Assembly: GCA_002732675.1 (NCBI GenBank)
Contig: NVRR01000016.1
Coordinates: 1-5,413, forward strand
Direction of reading: 5' to 3'
DNA from: Sneathiella sp.
Lineage (GTDB): Bacteria > Pseudomonadota > Alphaproteobacteria > Sneathiellales > Sneathiellaceae
Length of the DNA: 5,413 bases
Under the pieces are notes generated by a model. It saw only the letters and a list, made by a program, of their open reading frames with translations. It had not been told where the DNA came from and did no database searches. This document shows positions 1 to 5,413 of the stretch, piece by piece (within the stretch, counting starts at the first letter, position 1; the number at the start of each line of letters is the position of its first letter). The position numbers and the translations under genes were made by a program.

Positions 1-762
1 CGCCGCCGCCAGATTGCAATGGCGGATCTTGCCGTTTGCACCCGCGATTAAAAACGGCACCGTCGAGAAATCAAGGAAACCTTCCAGCAATGACTTCGTT
101 TGCGATTGCTGTTCCATCGCCCGGCGTTTGAGGAATTCAAACCGCAAGCCCATGACCACAGCGACCCCCAGCAACAGGCCAATGGCGATCAGAGTGGTGT
201 AGAGTGAGTTCAGGTTCGACTGGTCTTTCTCGAGGGCCGTCAGTACCAGCATGCGGATATCCGCCCTGTCCTGCTCGTCCATCGCCAGAAGCTGCTGCAG
301 GGCCGCGAAAGCCGGGGCATCGTCAATTTCGATCGCCGCATCTATTTCCCGAATGGACTTGCCTTCGGCGCGCAGCTGTTCGACTTTATTGACGTTGACG
401 AAATAGGCGCGCAGGACCTCATCAATGACGGCCACCTGTTCGGCCGCCACCGGACCATAGCGCTGTTCAACGAATTTCAGCTGAGCACGGGCGTTTTCGA
501 AATAGGTAAAGAATTTTTCCTTATGGGCTTCGTCACCGCGGATCAGATAATCCTTGAAGTTGTGGATAAGCCCCTGAAAGCCGATCAGGGCGATCAGCCG
601 CTCCGTATGATCTTCGGCATCATTGAACTGGCGATCGGCCTGTATCCATTTCGTCGGTGCGTTCAGGGAATAGACCTGATATGTCCAGAAAAACAGCAGG
701 GCAAAAAGAGCTGCCAAAAATGCCAGTATTACCCCAAAATTCTTTTGAAAATTCTCCACCAC
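1..762 (-). CDS. Membrane sensor protein, N-terminal part (two TM segments, helical periplasmic domain, start of PAS domain); C-terminus outside window
   Basis: The minus-strand frame is open for 254 codons from a GTG at 762 to the window edge. Residues about 10-31 form a first TM helix (core LAFLAALFALLFFW). Residues 32-186 are polar, almost entirely helix-forming and probably periplasmic, resembling four-helix-bundle sensor domains. Residues 187-208 form a second TM helix, followed by a basic cytoplasmic edge (FEFLKRR). From about residue 228 the sequence (FLDFSTVPFLIAGANGKIRHCN) looks like the start of a PAS domain. Residues 61-77, GFQGLIHNFKDYLIRGD, form a compact motif; I recall similar G-x-x-G-x-I-H-x-F-K-x-Y stretches in proteobacterial sensors, but this is memory, not a search. 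The GTG start is supported by an in-frame TAG at 777-775 and a TAGGAA ribosome site nine bases upstream; a second GTG follows directly. The output domain (histidine kinase, GGDEF/EAL or MCP) is not visible, so the specific function is open. Confidence 0.85.
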   Translation of the reverse strand, partial: MVENFQKNFGVILAFLAALFALLFFWTYQVYSLNAPTKWIQADRQFNDAEDHTERLIALIGFQGLIHNFKDYLIRGDEAHKEKFFTYFENARAQLKFVEQRYGPVAAEQVAVIDEVLRAYFVNVNKVEQLRAEGKSIREIDAAIEIDDAPAFAALQQLLAMDEQDRADIRMLVLTALEKDQSNLNSLYTTLIAIGLLLGVAVVMGLRFEFLKRRAMEQQSQTKSLLEGFLDFSTVPFLIAGANGKIRHCNLAAA

Positions 763-771
763 GAAAACAAA

Positions 772-777
772 TTCCTA
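772..777 (-). promoter_or_regulatory. Ribosome binding site of the membrane sensor (TAGGAA)
   Basis: Read on the minus strand, TAGGAA lies nine bases before the GTG at 762. The TAG in it is also the in-frame stop that closes the reading frame upstream. No ATG or TTG lies in frame between the two, so this site decides the unusual GTG start; the adjacent GTG at 759 would fit about as well. Confidence 0.6.
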
Positions 778-842
778 AGACAAGTAATCTATACTCAAAC
801 TGAGGATGCAAGGATCCCGGAATTAGTTTTGCCGTGAAATTC

Positions 843-857
843 TTAATATTTTCTTAA
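843..857. promoter_or_regulatory. Candidate CtrA binding box TTAA-N7-TTAA
   Basis: TTAA at 843-846 and TTAA at 854-857 are separated by exactly seven bases, which is the full site recognised by the alphaproteobacterial cell-cycle and motility regulator CtrA. The box lies 81-95 bases upstream of the GTG start of the sensor gene, a plausible place for an activator site. The surroundings are very AT-rich, so a chance match is possible, and the taxonomic assignment is itself inferred. A third TTAA at 860-863 does not keep the spacing. Confidence 0.35.
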
Positions 858-1083
858 TTTTAAAAAATCAGGAAGTATTATTTTTTAATCAGCACAAATC
901 TGTGATCATTTAGGTTCATTTTGATGCTTTTTATTCCATTTTCCGATTAGGCACCTTTATGTTGGCGAAAGTTTGTCGACATTATGAAATCTAATAAATA
1001 CAGGTGCTTGGCGCCTCACCTTAAGGAGAGTCTGGAGGCTCGAATGCCCGCATTTTGGTCCCGAAAATTTGCCCAACTACCGC

Positions 1084-2304
1084 CTAGGTCAAACGGGTAT
1101 TTATCTGGACATGAGAATGCAGGGTTTGATGCACTGGACAGCGATCGGCGATCTCGAGCAGTCGCGTCTTCTGTTCCGTTGTCAGATCGCCTTTAAGTTC
1201 TATTTCCTTGTCAATCTGATCGATCTTGCCCGTCGCCCCCTCGCATTCCGCGCAATCCTCGGCGTGGATTTTCTTGTGGCTAAGGCGCACGGCAACCTGC
1301 TCCAGCGGCCATTTCTTACGGTCCGCATACATCCGCACCGTCATTGACGTACAGGCGCCAAGGCCGGAGACCAGCAAGTCATACGGTGTCGGCCCGGTAT
1401 TGCTGCCGCCAACATGAAACGGCTCATCCGCCCGCATCGGATGACCGGTGCTATCTATTTTCTGAGCAAATTTACTGGTGCCCGCCTCAACGACGACAGT
1501 GCTGTTTTCATCGGCCTTGAGGGCGGTTTTCGGCGTTTCTTCCTGGAGCGCCGGGACATATCTCTTTGCCCAATTGCCGATGATATCGGCGACATAAATG
1601 GCATCAGCGCGACGGCTGAGCAGATGGTCGGCGCCATCAAGAGAGATAAAGCTCTTGGGATGTTTGGCGGCGCCGAAAATATTCGCGGCATTATTAATAC
1701 CGACGGTCTGATCCAGCGGCGCATGAAAGATCAGTAACGGTTTATGGAGGTTTTTGAGGTGCTCCTCCTGCGCCTGCCCGCGGATATCCTCAAGGAACTG
1801 CTTCTTTACTTTAAACGACCGACCGCCGATATTGACCGTCGCCTCACCGCTCTCCTCAATATCCTGCTGATGATCGAGAAAATGATGACCGACATGGGCG
1901 GGATCAAAGGGCGCGCCGATGGTGACAATGGCCTGTTCGCCCTCCAGCTCCGCCGCCGCCGCCAGAACCGCCGCCCCGCCAAGGCTATGGCCGATTAGAA
2001 TGCTCGGTGTTTCATAATTCTCAGAAAGGTATCTAACAGCCAGCAGCAAATCATTGATGTTGGAGGAAAAATTTGTGTTTTCAAACTCACCACCACTCTG
2101 GCCAAGACCGGTAAAATCGAAGCGTAAGGTGGCCACGCCCAAATCCGTGAGCGCCGCAGCCACCCGGGAAGCGGCGAATATATCCTTCGAACAGGTAAAG
2201 CAATGGGCGAAGAGCGCATAGGTTTTTGGCTTCCCCACTGGCAAATCCAGCCGGGCGGCCAACAGCCCATCCGATCCTTCAAAGGTAATTTTCTCCGACC
2301 GCAT
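1084..2304 (-). CDS. Bifunctional alpha/beta hydrolase - OsmC family fusion protein
   Basis: The 406-residue protein has two domains. Residues 1-250 are an alpha/beta hydrolase: the nucleophile elbow is G105-H-S107-L-G-G110, with likely acid D198 (APLDQT) and histidine H227 (GADHLL). The region after the first core strand reads [10 protein letters not shown], where many hydrolases have an H-G oxyanion motif. After a linker (about 251-268), residues 269-406 are OsmC-like, with cysteines C318 (GLGACTS) and C389 (ADRCPVH) in the positions of the redox pair of OsmC/Ohr peroxide reductases. An extra pair, C351 and C354, lies in [10 protein letters not shown]. Hydrolase-OsmC fusions are a known family found in many proteobacteria, but the substrate is not established; organic hydroperoxide or acyl-thiol chemistry in the cytoplasm is inferred. 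No signal peptide is seen. A start 11 codons upstream (2337) lacks a ribosome site; the ATG at 2304 follows GGGAGGGA. The gene lies 120 bases downstream of the acidic gene on the same strand. Confidence 0.93.
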   Translation of the reverse strand: MRSEKITFEGSDGLLAARLDLPVGKPKTYALFAHCFTCSKDIFAASRVAAALTDLGVATLRFDFTGLGQSGGEFENTNFSSNINDLLLAVRYLSENYETPSILIGHSLGGAAVLAAAAELEGEQAIVTIGAPFDPAHVGHHFLDHQQDIEESGEATVNIGGRSFKVKKQFLEDIRGQAQEEHLKNLHKPLLIFHAPLDQTVGINNAANIFGAAKHPKSFISLDGADHLLSRRADAIYVADIIGNWAKRYVPALQEETPKTALKADENSTVVVEAGTSKFAQKIDSTGHPMRADEPFHVGGSNTGPTPYDLLVSGLGACTSMTVRMYADRKKWPLEQVAVRLSHKKIHAEDCAECEGATGKIDQIDKEIELKGDLTTEQKTRLLEIADRCPVHQTLHSHVQINTRLT

Positions 2305-2307
2305 CAG

Positions 2308-2315
2308 TCCCTCCC
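2308..2315 (-). promoter_or_regulatory. Ribosome binding site of the hydrolase-OsmC gene (GGGAGGGA)
   Basis: On the minus strand, GGGAGGGA contains GGAGG ending five bases before the ATG at 2304. The alternative in-frame ATG at 2337 is preceded by pyrimidine-rich ACATTCCTGT with no purine stretch. The site therefore favours the shorter protein, which also begins right before the first conserved strand of the hydrolase fold ([10 protein letters not shown]). Confidence 0.7.
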
Positions 2316-2360
2316 GCTTGCCCAAAATTCGCCACATACAGGAATGTAGTCATTGTCGGC

Positions 2361-2370
2361 TGTTGCAACA
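2361..2370. promoter_or_regulatory. Perfect 10-bp palindrome TGTTGCAACA upstream of the hydrolase-OsmC gene
   Basis: TGTTGCAACA is its own reverse complement and is centred about 61 bases upstream of the chosen start of the hydrolase-OsmC gene, inside the 120-base gap. It overlaps a possible minus-strand -35-like TTGCAA. It could be an operator for a dimeric regulator such as an OhrR/MarR or other redox regulator, but no exact known consensus is matched. Ten-base palindromes also arise by chance. A weak hairpin (2409-2423, six pairs with one G-U) directly follows the acidic gene's stop and lacks a U-tract. Confidence 0.3.
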
Positions 2371-2424
2371 ATCCAATTATGCGAAGGGTAACGGGATATT
2401 GAAGGGAGACGTCAGAATGACATG

Positions 2425-3123
2425 CTAACTTTCGTCTGAGACCGCAATGTGTTCGAAAAGATGATCCAGGACATTGGTCACATCGACTTCGCCAAAAGTA
2501 ACGGCAAAGGCAGGATCGCTATCTGCGTCCGCCGCCAAATCCGAATTCTTCCAGAAAATATCGTCATCACGGTTTTCAGCAGGCGCAACATCACGAGCCA
2601 ACTGGCGTCCGAAGGAGAGCCCGATGCTATCAAAGACCATATCAAGATCGACAGACGTTTGATGATTTTCCGAAAATATTGCCATAAATTCGATGGACGA
2701 CGGTCCGGTTTCCGGTCTGTTCCCAGGATCGACCCGGAAAACTTCCAGATCAAAATCAACGTCACCCCGCGACATATTATCATCTGGCCCGTCAAGGAGA
2801 AGGCTGATATCAGAGCTTTCCACCAGCATGTCGGAGAAATCAGCCGGCTCGGCAAGTTGGAGTGTGGGCCTATTATCGATAATAATTTCCTCACCGTGGT
2901 CTCCGAGCATATAGCCAAGATCTTCCCCGGTTGTGATCGATCTTTCCGTGACTGAAAAAGTATAGATCTCGTCAATACTGACGTCGCCATAATGATAATG
3001 ACCGAGTTCCGCAACATCCGGGCGTGCAGTATCCTGCCCGCGCACGCCGAAGGCATCCGTCTCCTGGTCGGTTTCAGAGGCGCCCTCTAAAGTTGTCAAA
3101 TCGGCCTGCATTTCAAAATCCAT
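2425..3123 (-). CDS. Hypothetical, extremely acidic protein (232 aa)
   Basis: I do not recognise this family. By hand count the protein has about 35 Asp and 20 Glu against 10 Arg and a single Lys (in FWKNS), and no Cys, so its net charge is near -44. There is no signal peptide, TM segment, zinc site or simple tandem repeat. Acidic loops alternate with short hydrophobic stretches (SDMLVESSDISLLLDG, DLDMVFDSIGLSF), and the end is acidic and aliphatic (VDVTNVLDHLFEHIAVSDES), so it could be a folded calcium- or protein-binding protein, a DNA-mimic-like protein or an exported one; none of these is shown. The start ATG has only a weak ribosome site (AGGA two bases upstream). The opposite strand has a 168-codon open frame (2449-2955), but it has no ribosome site or recognisable product and is rich in Ile, Val and Arg as expected of antisense to Asp-rich codons. 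The gene is divergent from the chemoreceptor gene and upstream of the hydrolase-OsmC gene. Confidence 0.68.
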   Translation of the reverse strand: MDFEMQADLTTLEGASETDQETDAFGVRGQDTARPDVAELGHYHYGDVSIDEIYTFSVTERSITTGEDLGYMLGDHGEEIIIDNRPTLQLAEPADFSDMLVESSDISLLLDGPDDNMSRGDVDFDLEVFRVDPGNRPETGPSSIEFMAIFSENHQTSVDLDMVFDSIGLSFGRQLARDVAPAENRDDDIFWKNSDLAADADSDPAFAVTFGEVDVTNVLDHLFEHIAVSDES

Positions 3124-3142
3124 GATCCTGATGGCGGTCAGC

Positions 3143-3160
3143 AGAGAAATAGGTTTCTCT
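3143..3160. repeat. Perfect 7-bp inverted repeat with 4-base loop in the leader of the acidic gene
   Basis: AGAGAAA (3143-3149) and TTTCTCT (3154-3160) are exact reverse complements around TAGG. The element ends 20 bases upstream of the acidic gene's ATG. In that gene's transcript it would be a small A/U-rich hairpin just before the start codon, where it could affect ribosome access, or as DNA it could be an operator half-site pair. The arms are perfect; any role is inferred. Confidence 0.4.
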
Positions 3161-3208
3161 TACTACCTCGGCGCCATCAATTCGTTGGGTCTCAATCTAT
3201 TCTGTCTC

Positions 3209-3455
3209 AGTTTAGAGAAGAATGAAACAGCCCGCATACCCAATATGGGGGAGACGGTTGCAATTATTTTCACAACATAACTATGCATATTAATCAATAG
3301 TTTAGGCTAAAAAAAGGCAGTTATGTTTAAAAAAATATGAACAAAAATCGATCGATCACTCCCCCAAATGCATGAGGGCAGCATACACGGCGGGATTACA
3401 ATAAATACTATTCTACCTTAACGAAATATTCATCTAATTCTCGTAAAAGTTTAGA
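3209..3455 (+). repeat. Three same-strand copies of AGTTTAG(R) in the divergent control region
   Basis: AGTTTAGA occurs at 3209-3216, AGTTTAGG at 3299-3306 and AGTTTAGA at 3448-3455, all in the same orientation. The second copy continues into CTAAA, forming TTTAG-G-CTAAA (3301-3311), and the third is part of the inverted repeat at 3447-3469. Three copies of a heptamer in 410 bases exceed simple chance expectation even in AT-rich DNA, which suggests a regulator recognition word. No known regulator is assigned. Confidence 0.35.
3274..3327. repeat. Perfect 9-bp inverted repeat with a 36-base spacer
   Basis: AACATAACT (3274-3282) and AGTTATGTT (3319-3327) are exact reverse complements. The spacer holds a smaller near-palindrome, TTTAG-G-CTAAA (3301-3311). 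The whole lies near the middle of the divergent region, between the two genes it would be expected to control. Arm centres are 45 bases apart, about four helical turns, which would suit two regulator dimers or a DNA loop; this is inference. Confidence 0.4.
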
Positions 3456-3476
3456 CAATTAATAAACTTATACAAT
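3447..3476 (+). promoter_or_regulatory. Operator-like 7-9-7 inverted repeat next to a possible -10 of the chemoreceptor gene
   Basis: AAGTTTA (3447-3453) and TAAACTT (3463-3469) are perfect inverted arms with a nine-base spacer. A -10-like TACAAT (3471-3476) follows at once, which would put transcription start near 3483 and leave a leader of about 50 bases before the ATG at 3534. The position suits a repressor or class II activator. No good -35 sits at the normal distance; the nearest resemblance, TAGACA at 3452-3457, is only 13 bases away. If the promoter is real, it may depend on an activator. Confidence 0.3.
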
Positions 3477-3521
3477 GTAACAAGGCAGTGTGCGTTCAAA
3501 GTATTGTTCGGTATAGAATTT

Positions 3522-3527
3522 GGAGAG
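3522..3527 (+). promoter_or_regulatory. Ribosome binding site of the chemoreceptor gene (GGAGAG)
   Basis: GGAGAG ends six bases before the ATG at 3534. A second in-frame ATG at 3543 would be 15 bases away and is less likely, so this site decides the start. The site lies in the purine run GGAGAGAAG. Confidence 0.7.
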
Positions 3528-3533
3528 AAGCTG

Positions 3534-5413
3534 ATGTTTGGTATGAAGTTAAAGATTTCCCATAAATTACCGCTGATTATTGTTGGCGGGTCCCTCGTGA
3601 CGGCCCTGGTTTTGGCAACAACCAGCTACATTCAGAGTTCAAACACCCTCTATCATGAAATCGAAAAAGAGCTTCATACCATTATTGAAGAACGAACCCA
3701 GGCACTTCATGGTTATCTGGAATCGATACAGGAAGACCTTGATATCATCGCGGCAAGTCCGTTTACCCATGACGCCTTGAATGATTTCGAGGCGGCCTGG
3801 CAGAATATCCACGGTAATCCAACGGAATATCTGCAAAATCAGTATATTGAAAACAATCCACACCCGCTTGGGGAAAAGGAAAAGCTCAACGGCACCAATG
3901 ATGGCTCTGCCTATGATCAGGCCCACCTTAAATACCATGGCTGGTTTCGTGATCTTCTTTACAAAAGGGGCTATTACGATGTTTTCCTCTTCGATCCAAA
4001 TGGCAACCTCGTCTATTCCGTCTATAAGGAGGCGGATTACGCGACCAATATGAATACGGGCCAGTGGAAAGAAACCGATCTTGCGAACGCTTTCCGCGCC
4101 GCGGCAAAAAATGCCGGCACCGGGCAGATTGTATTTTTTGATTTCAACCCCTACCAACCGAGTGCTGGCGCTCCGGCGAGCTTTCTCGCCACGCCGGTTA
4201 TGGGAACAGACGGCGCATTGCTTGGCGTTCTCGCCTTTCAGATGCCCATTGCCCGCCTTAACAAGATTATGAACAACAGCACAGGACTGGGAGAAACCGG
4301 CGAGAGCTTTATCGTTGGTCAGGATCATTTAATGCGCAGCGATTCACGTTTTTCCGATAGCTCGACCATTCTCAAACGTAAAGTCGAAAACGATCCTGTC
4401 AATAAGGCACTAGCGGGCGAATTTGGTATTACTGATGCCAAGAATTTTCGCGATATGGACGCTGTCATCGCCTATGGCCCGATGGAGTTCCTCGGAACAA
4501 CCTGGGCCGTTATTGCGGAAGTGGAAGAAGAAGAGTTTGCCGCGCCCGTCGTTGACATGCGAAACACCCTGATTGAGGAGGGTGCCATTATCCTCTTGAT
4601 CGTCGGCGGCGTCGGTATTTTCCTCGCCCGCGGAATTTCCGGGTCTCTCGGCAAAATTAATAGAACGATGACACAGCTGGCGCAGGGCGATAATACGGTC
4701 GAGGTTCCCTATCAGGATCGCACCGACGAGATCGGCGAGATGGCGCTTTCCGTCCAGTTCTTTAAAGACAACGCCATTGAACGCGAACGCTTGACGGAAG
4801 AAACGGAAAAAACCGCCAAGGAGCAGGCGGAGCGAGAAAAAGCACAGCGCGACGCAGAGGCCAAAAAGGAAGCCGCGGAAAGAGAGAAAGAACGTGCCGA
4901 TAATGCGGCGCGCGAAGCCCGCACCACCAAGATCACGGACATGATCAACGGGTTCGATGCGAAAATCAAATCCCTCATCACAACCCTTAACAGCTCGGCC
5001 ACCAACTTCAGCACCAACGCCGACCAGCTCAAGGAAACGGCCGAAACGACCAATCTGCTATCCACGGAAGTATCCGTCGCCTCAGAACAGACGACGGCCA
5101 ATGTGCAGACAGTCGCCGCCGCCGCCGAGGAATTGTCTTCCTCCATTGTTGAAATCAGCCGTCAGGTGACACAAGCCTCCGGCGTTTCTGAAGAAGCCGT
5201 GGCGGAAGCGACCGCCAGTATCGCCTCTGTCAATGATCTCGCGGAACGGGCCCAGAAAATTGGCGATGTTGTCATCATGATCAGCGATATTGCCAGCCAG
5301 ACCAATCTGCTCGCCTTGAACGCGACCATCGAAGCCGCCCGTGCGGGCGATGCGGGCAAGGGTTTTGCCGTTGTCGCCTCCGAGGTAAAGGCACTCGCAA
5401 CACAAACGGCCCG
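3534..5413 (+). CDS. Methyl-accepting chemotaxis protein with periplasmic Cache-type domain, HAMP and signalling domain (3' end outside window)
   Basis: The frame is open for 626 codons to the window edge. Residues 11-30 are the first TM helix after a basic N-terminus. The periplasmic part (about 31-345) looks like a double-Cache ligand-binding domain: a PAS-like strand segment with [17 protein letters not shown] (146-162), then [12 protein letters not shown] (251-262) and RSDSRF (268-273). Residues 350-366 are TM2. HAMP follows (367-420), with the conserved DEIGEM at 398-403. Residues 415-470 form a highly charged Glu/Lys/Arg/Ala coiled coil. The MCP signalling domain follows, with the hairpin tip [31 protein letters not shown], in which E600 and R603 occupy the positions that bind CheA and CheW in characterised receptors. 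The missing part is the returning helix with its adaptation sites. The protein acts in the inner membrane, controlling CheA activity through CheW. The ligand is unknown; Cache receptors often bind amino or organic acids. The gene stands alone here, divergent from the acidic-protein gene, with no che genes in view. Confidence 0.96.
   Translation, partial: MFGMKLKISHKLPLIIVGGSLVTALVLATTSYIQSSNTLYHEIEKELHTIIEERTQALHGYLESIQEDLDIIAASPFTHDALNDFEAAWQNIHGNPTEYLQNQYIENNPHPLGEKEKLNGTNDGSAYDQAHLKYHGWFRDLLYKRGYYDVFLFDPNGNLVYSVYKEADYATNMNTGQWKETDLANAFRAAAKNAGTGQIVFFDFNPYQPSAGAPASFLATPVMGTDGALLGVLAFQMPIARLNKIMNNSTGLGETGESFIVGQDHLMRSDSRFSDSSTILKRKVENDPVNKALAGEFGITDAKNFRDMDAVIAYGPMEFLGTTWAVIAEVEEEEFAAPVVDMRNTLIEEGAIILLIVGGVGIFLARGISGSLGKINRTMTQLAQGDNTVEVPYQDRTDEIGEMALSVQFFKDNAIERERLTEETEKTAKEQAEREKAQRDAEAKKEAAEREKERADNAAREARTTKITDMINGFDAKIKSLITTLNSSATNFSTNADQLKETAETTNLLSTEVSVASEQTTANVQTVAAAAEELSSSIVEISRQVTQASGVSEEAVAEATASIASVNDLAERAQKIGDVVIMISDIASQTNLLALNATIEAARAGDAGKGFAVVASEVKALATQTA

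Larger units (their letters stand above)
763..1083. other. AT-rich intergenic region between the hydrolase-OsmC gene and the membrane sensor gene
   Basis: These 321 bases separate two minus-strand genes, so they should hold the end of the upstream transcript and the promoter of the sensor gene. Positions 838-950 are strongly AT-rich. The distinct elements are an 11-base direct repeat of TTCTTAAT (840-847 and 851-858), which contains the CtrA-like box listed separately, and a weak minus-strand -10-like TATAGA at 793-788 without a convincing -35. A short inverted repeat AGGTG/CACCT (1002-1006 and 1017-1021) has only five pairs and no U-tract on the minus strand, so no convincing terminator is visible. 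Short open frames here show no coding character. The large gap suggests that the sensor gene is transcribed separately from the hydrolase gene. Confidence 0.6.
3124..3533. other. Divergent AT-rich control region between the acidic-protein gene and the chemoreceptor gene
   Basis: These 410 bases must hold the promoters of both flanking genes, which are transcribed away from each other. No open frame of note lies within. The centre (about 3260-3480) is strongly AT-rich. Besides the repeats listed separately, it holds the 10-base palindrome ATCGATCGAT (3347-3356), the palindrome TATGCATA (3282-3289), an imperfect palindrome CCC-AA-ATGCAT-GA-GGG (3363-3378), a direct pair GTCTCA (3189-3194 and 3204-3209), and a near CtrA-like TTAA-N7-TTCA (3418-3432). 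No strong sigma-70 pair or FliA-type promoter could be assigned; for the chemoreceptor the best -10-like hexamer is TACAAT at 3471-3476. Confidence 0.6.

Noticed and set aside
523..837. 104-codon plus-strand open frame over the start of the membrane sensor gene
   Set aside because: It is the shadow of the sensor frame, which has two clear TM helices, a PAS start and a ribosome site. The plus-strand product has no domain or supported start.
1002..1021. Possible terminator hairpin AGGTG/CACCT after the hydrolase-OsmC gene
   Set aside because: Only five base pairs with a ten-base loop, no U-tract on the minus strand, and about 60 bases past the stop codon.
984..1196. Small plus-strand open frames crossing the end of the hydrolase-OsmC gene
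   Set aside because: They run antisense into a well-supported gene and their products show no domain. The GGAG-like stretch before the ATG at 1044 is not enough.
2305..2337. Upstream ATG at 2337 as the start of the hydrolase-OsmC protein
   Set aside because: There is no purine-rich site before it, while the ATG at 2304 has a strong GGGAGGGA at good spacing and begins at the first conserved strand.
2449..2955. 168-codon open frame on the plus strand opposite the acidic-protein gene
   Set aside because: It lies wholly antisense, has no ribosome site and no recognisable motif. Its Ile/Val/Arg bias is what the complement of Asp-rich codons gives. The minus-strand frame is longer and more consistent, though only comparative data would settle it.
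3347..3356. ATCGATCGAT palindrome as an operator or methylation site
   Set aside because: A short repeat of GATC/CGAT is self-complementary by composition. It has no extended arms and no fixed relation to a promoter.
3471..3476. A full sigma-70 or FliA promoter for the chemoreceptor gene
   Set aside because: Only a -10-like TACAAT is present; no -35 at 16-18 bases and no GCCGATAA-type FliA element were found, so only the hexamer is reported.
3639..4328. 229-codon minus-strand open frame inside the chemoreceptor gene
   Set aside because: It is antisense to the Cache domain of an unmistakable chemoreceptor; hydrophobic runs arise from complementing Asp, Asn and Glu codons.

Overview
The window reads as ordinary chromosomal DNA of a motile Gram-negative bacterium, most likely an alphaproteobacterium. 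The case rests on the chemoreceptor. It has a Cache-type periplasmic domain with a G-E-T-G-E...R-S-D-S-R-F stretch, a HAMP domain, a long charged coiled coil, and an alanine-rich adaptation region of a style common in Rhodospirillales-like alphaproteobacteria. Codon usage is mixed, about half GC, and the intergenic stretches are clearly AT-rich. No order or genus can be fixed from this. I see no tRNA, rRNA, CRISPR array, insertion sequence or phage gene.

Layout. Three genes lie on the minus strand, followed by one divergent gene on the plus strand. (1) Positions 1-762, minus: the N-terminal 254 residues of a two-TM membrane sensor with a helical periplasmic domain and the beginning of a PAS-like domain; its output domain lies beyond the window. 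(2) Positions 763-1083: an AT-rich intergenic stretch holding a TTAA-N7-TTAA site that matches the CtrA box of alphaproteobacteria. (3) Positions 1084-2304, minus: a fusion of an alpha/beta hydrolase with an OsmC-like peroxide-reductase-type domain. (4) Positions 2425-3123, minus: an extremely acidic, nearly lysine-free protein of unknown function. (5) Positions 3124-3533: a divergent AT-rich control region with three copies of AGTTTAG and several perfect inverted repeats. (6) Positions 3534-5413, plus: a methyl-accepting chemotaxis protein, cut by the window end just after the tip of its signalling hairpin.

Working together. Two of the four genes are transmembrane signal-input proteins, so sensing is the visible theme. 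The hydrolase-OsmC fusion looks like a stand-alone thiol/peroxide or detoxification enzyme with its own leader. The acidic protein and the chemoreceptor share a divergent intergenic region and could be co-regulated, but no functional link is shown. The best leads are the unexplained acidic protein, the sensor's periplasmic domain with its GFQGLIHNFKDYLIRGD motif, the paired CxxC motifs of the fusion enzyme, and the repeat-rich divergent promoter region. I found no clear evidence of a new multi-gene system.
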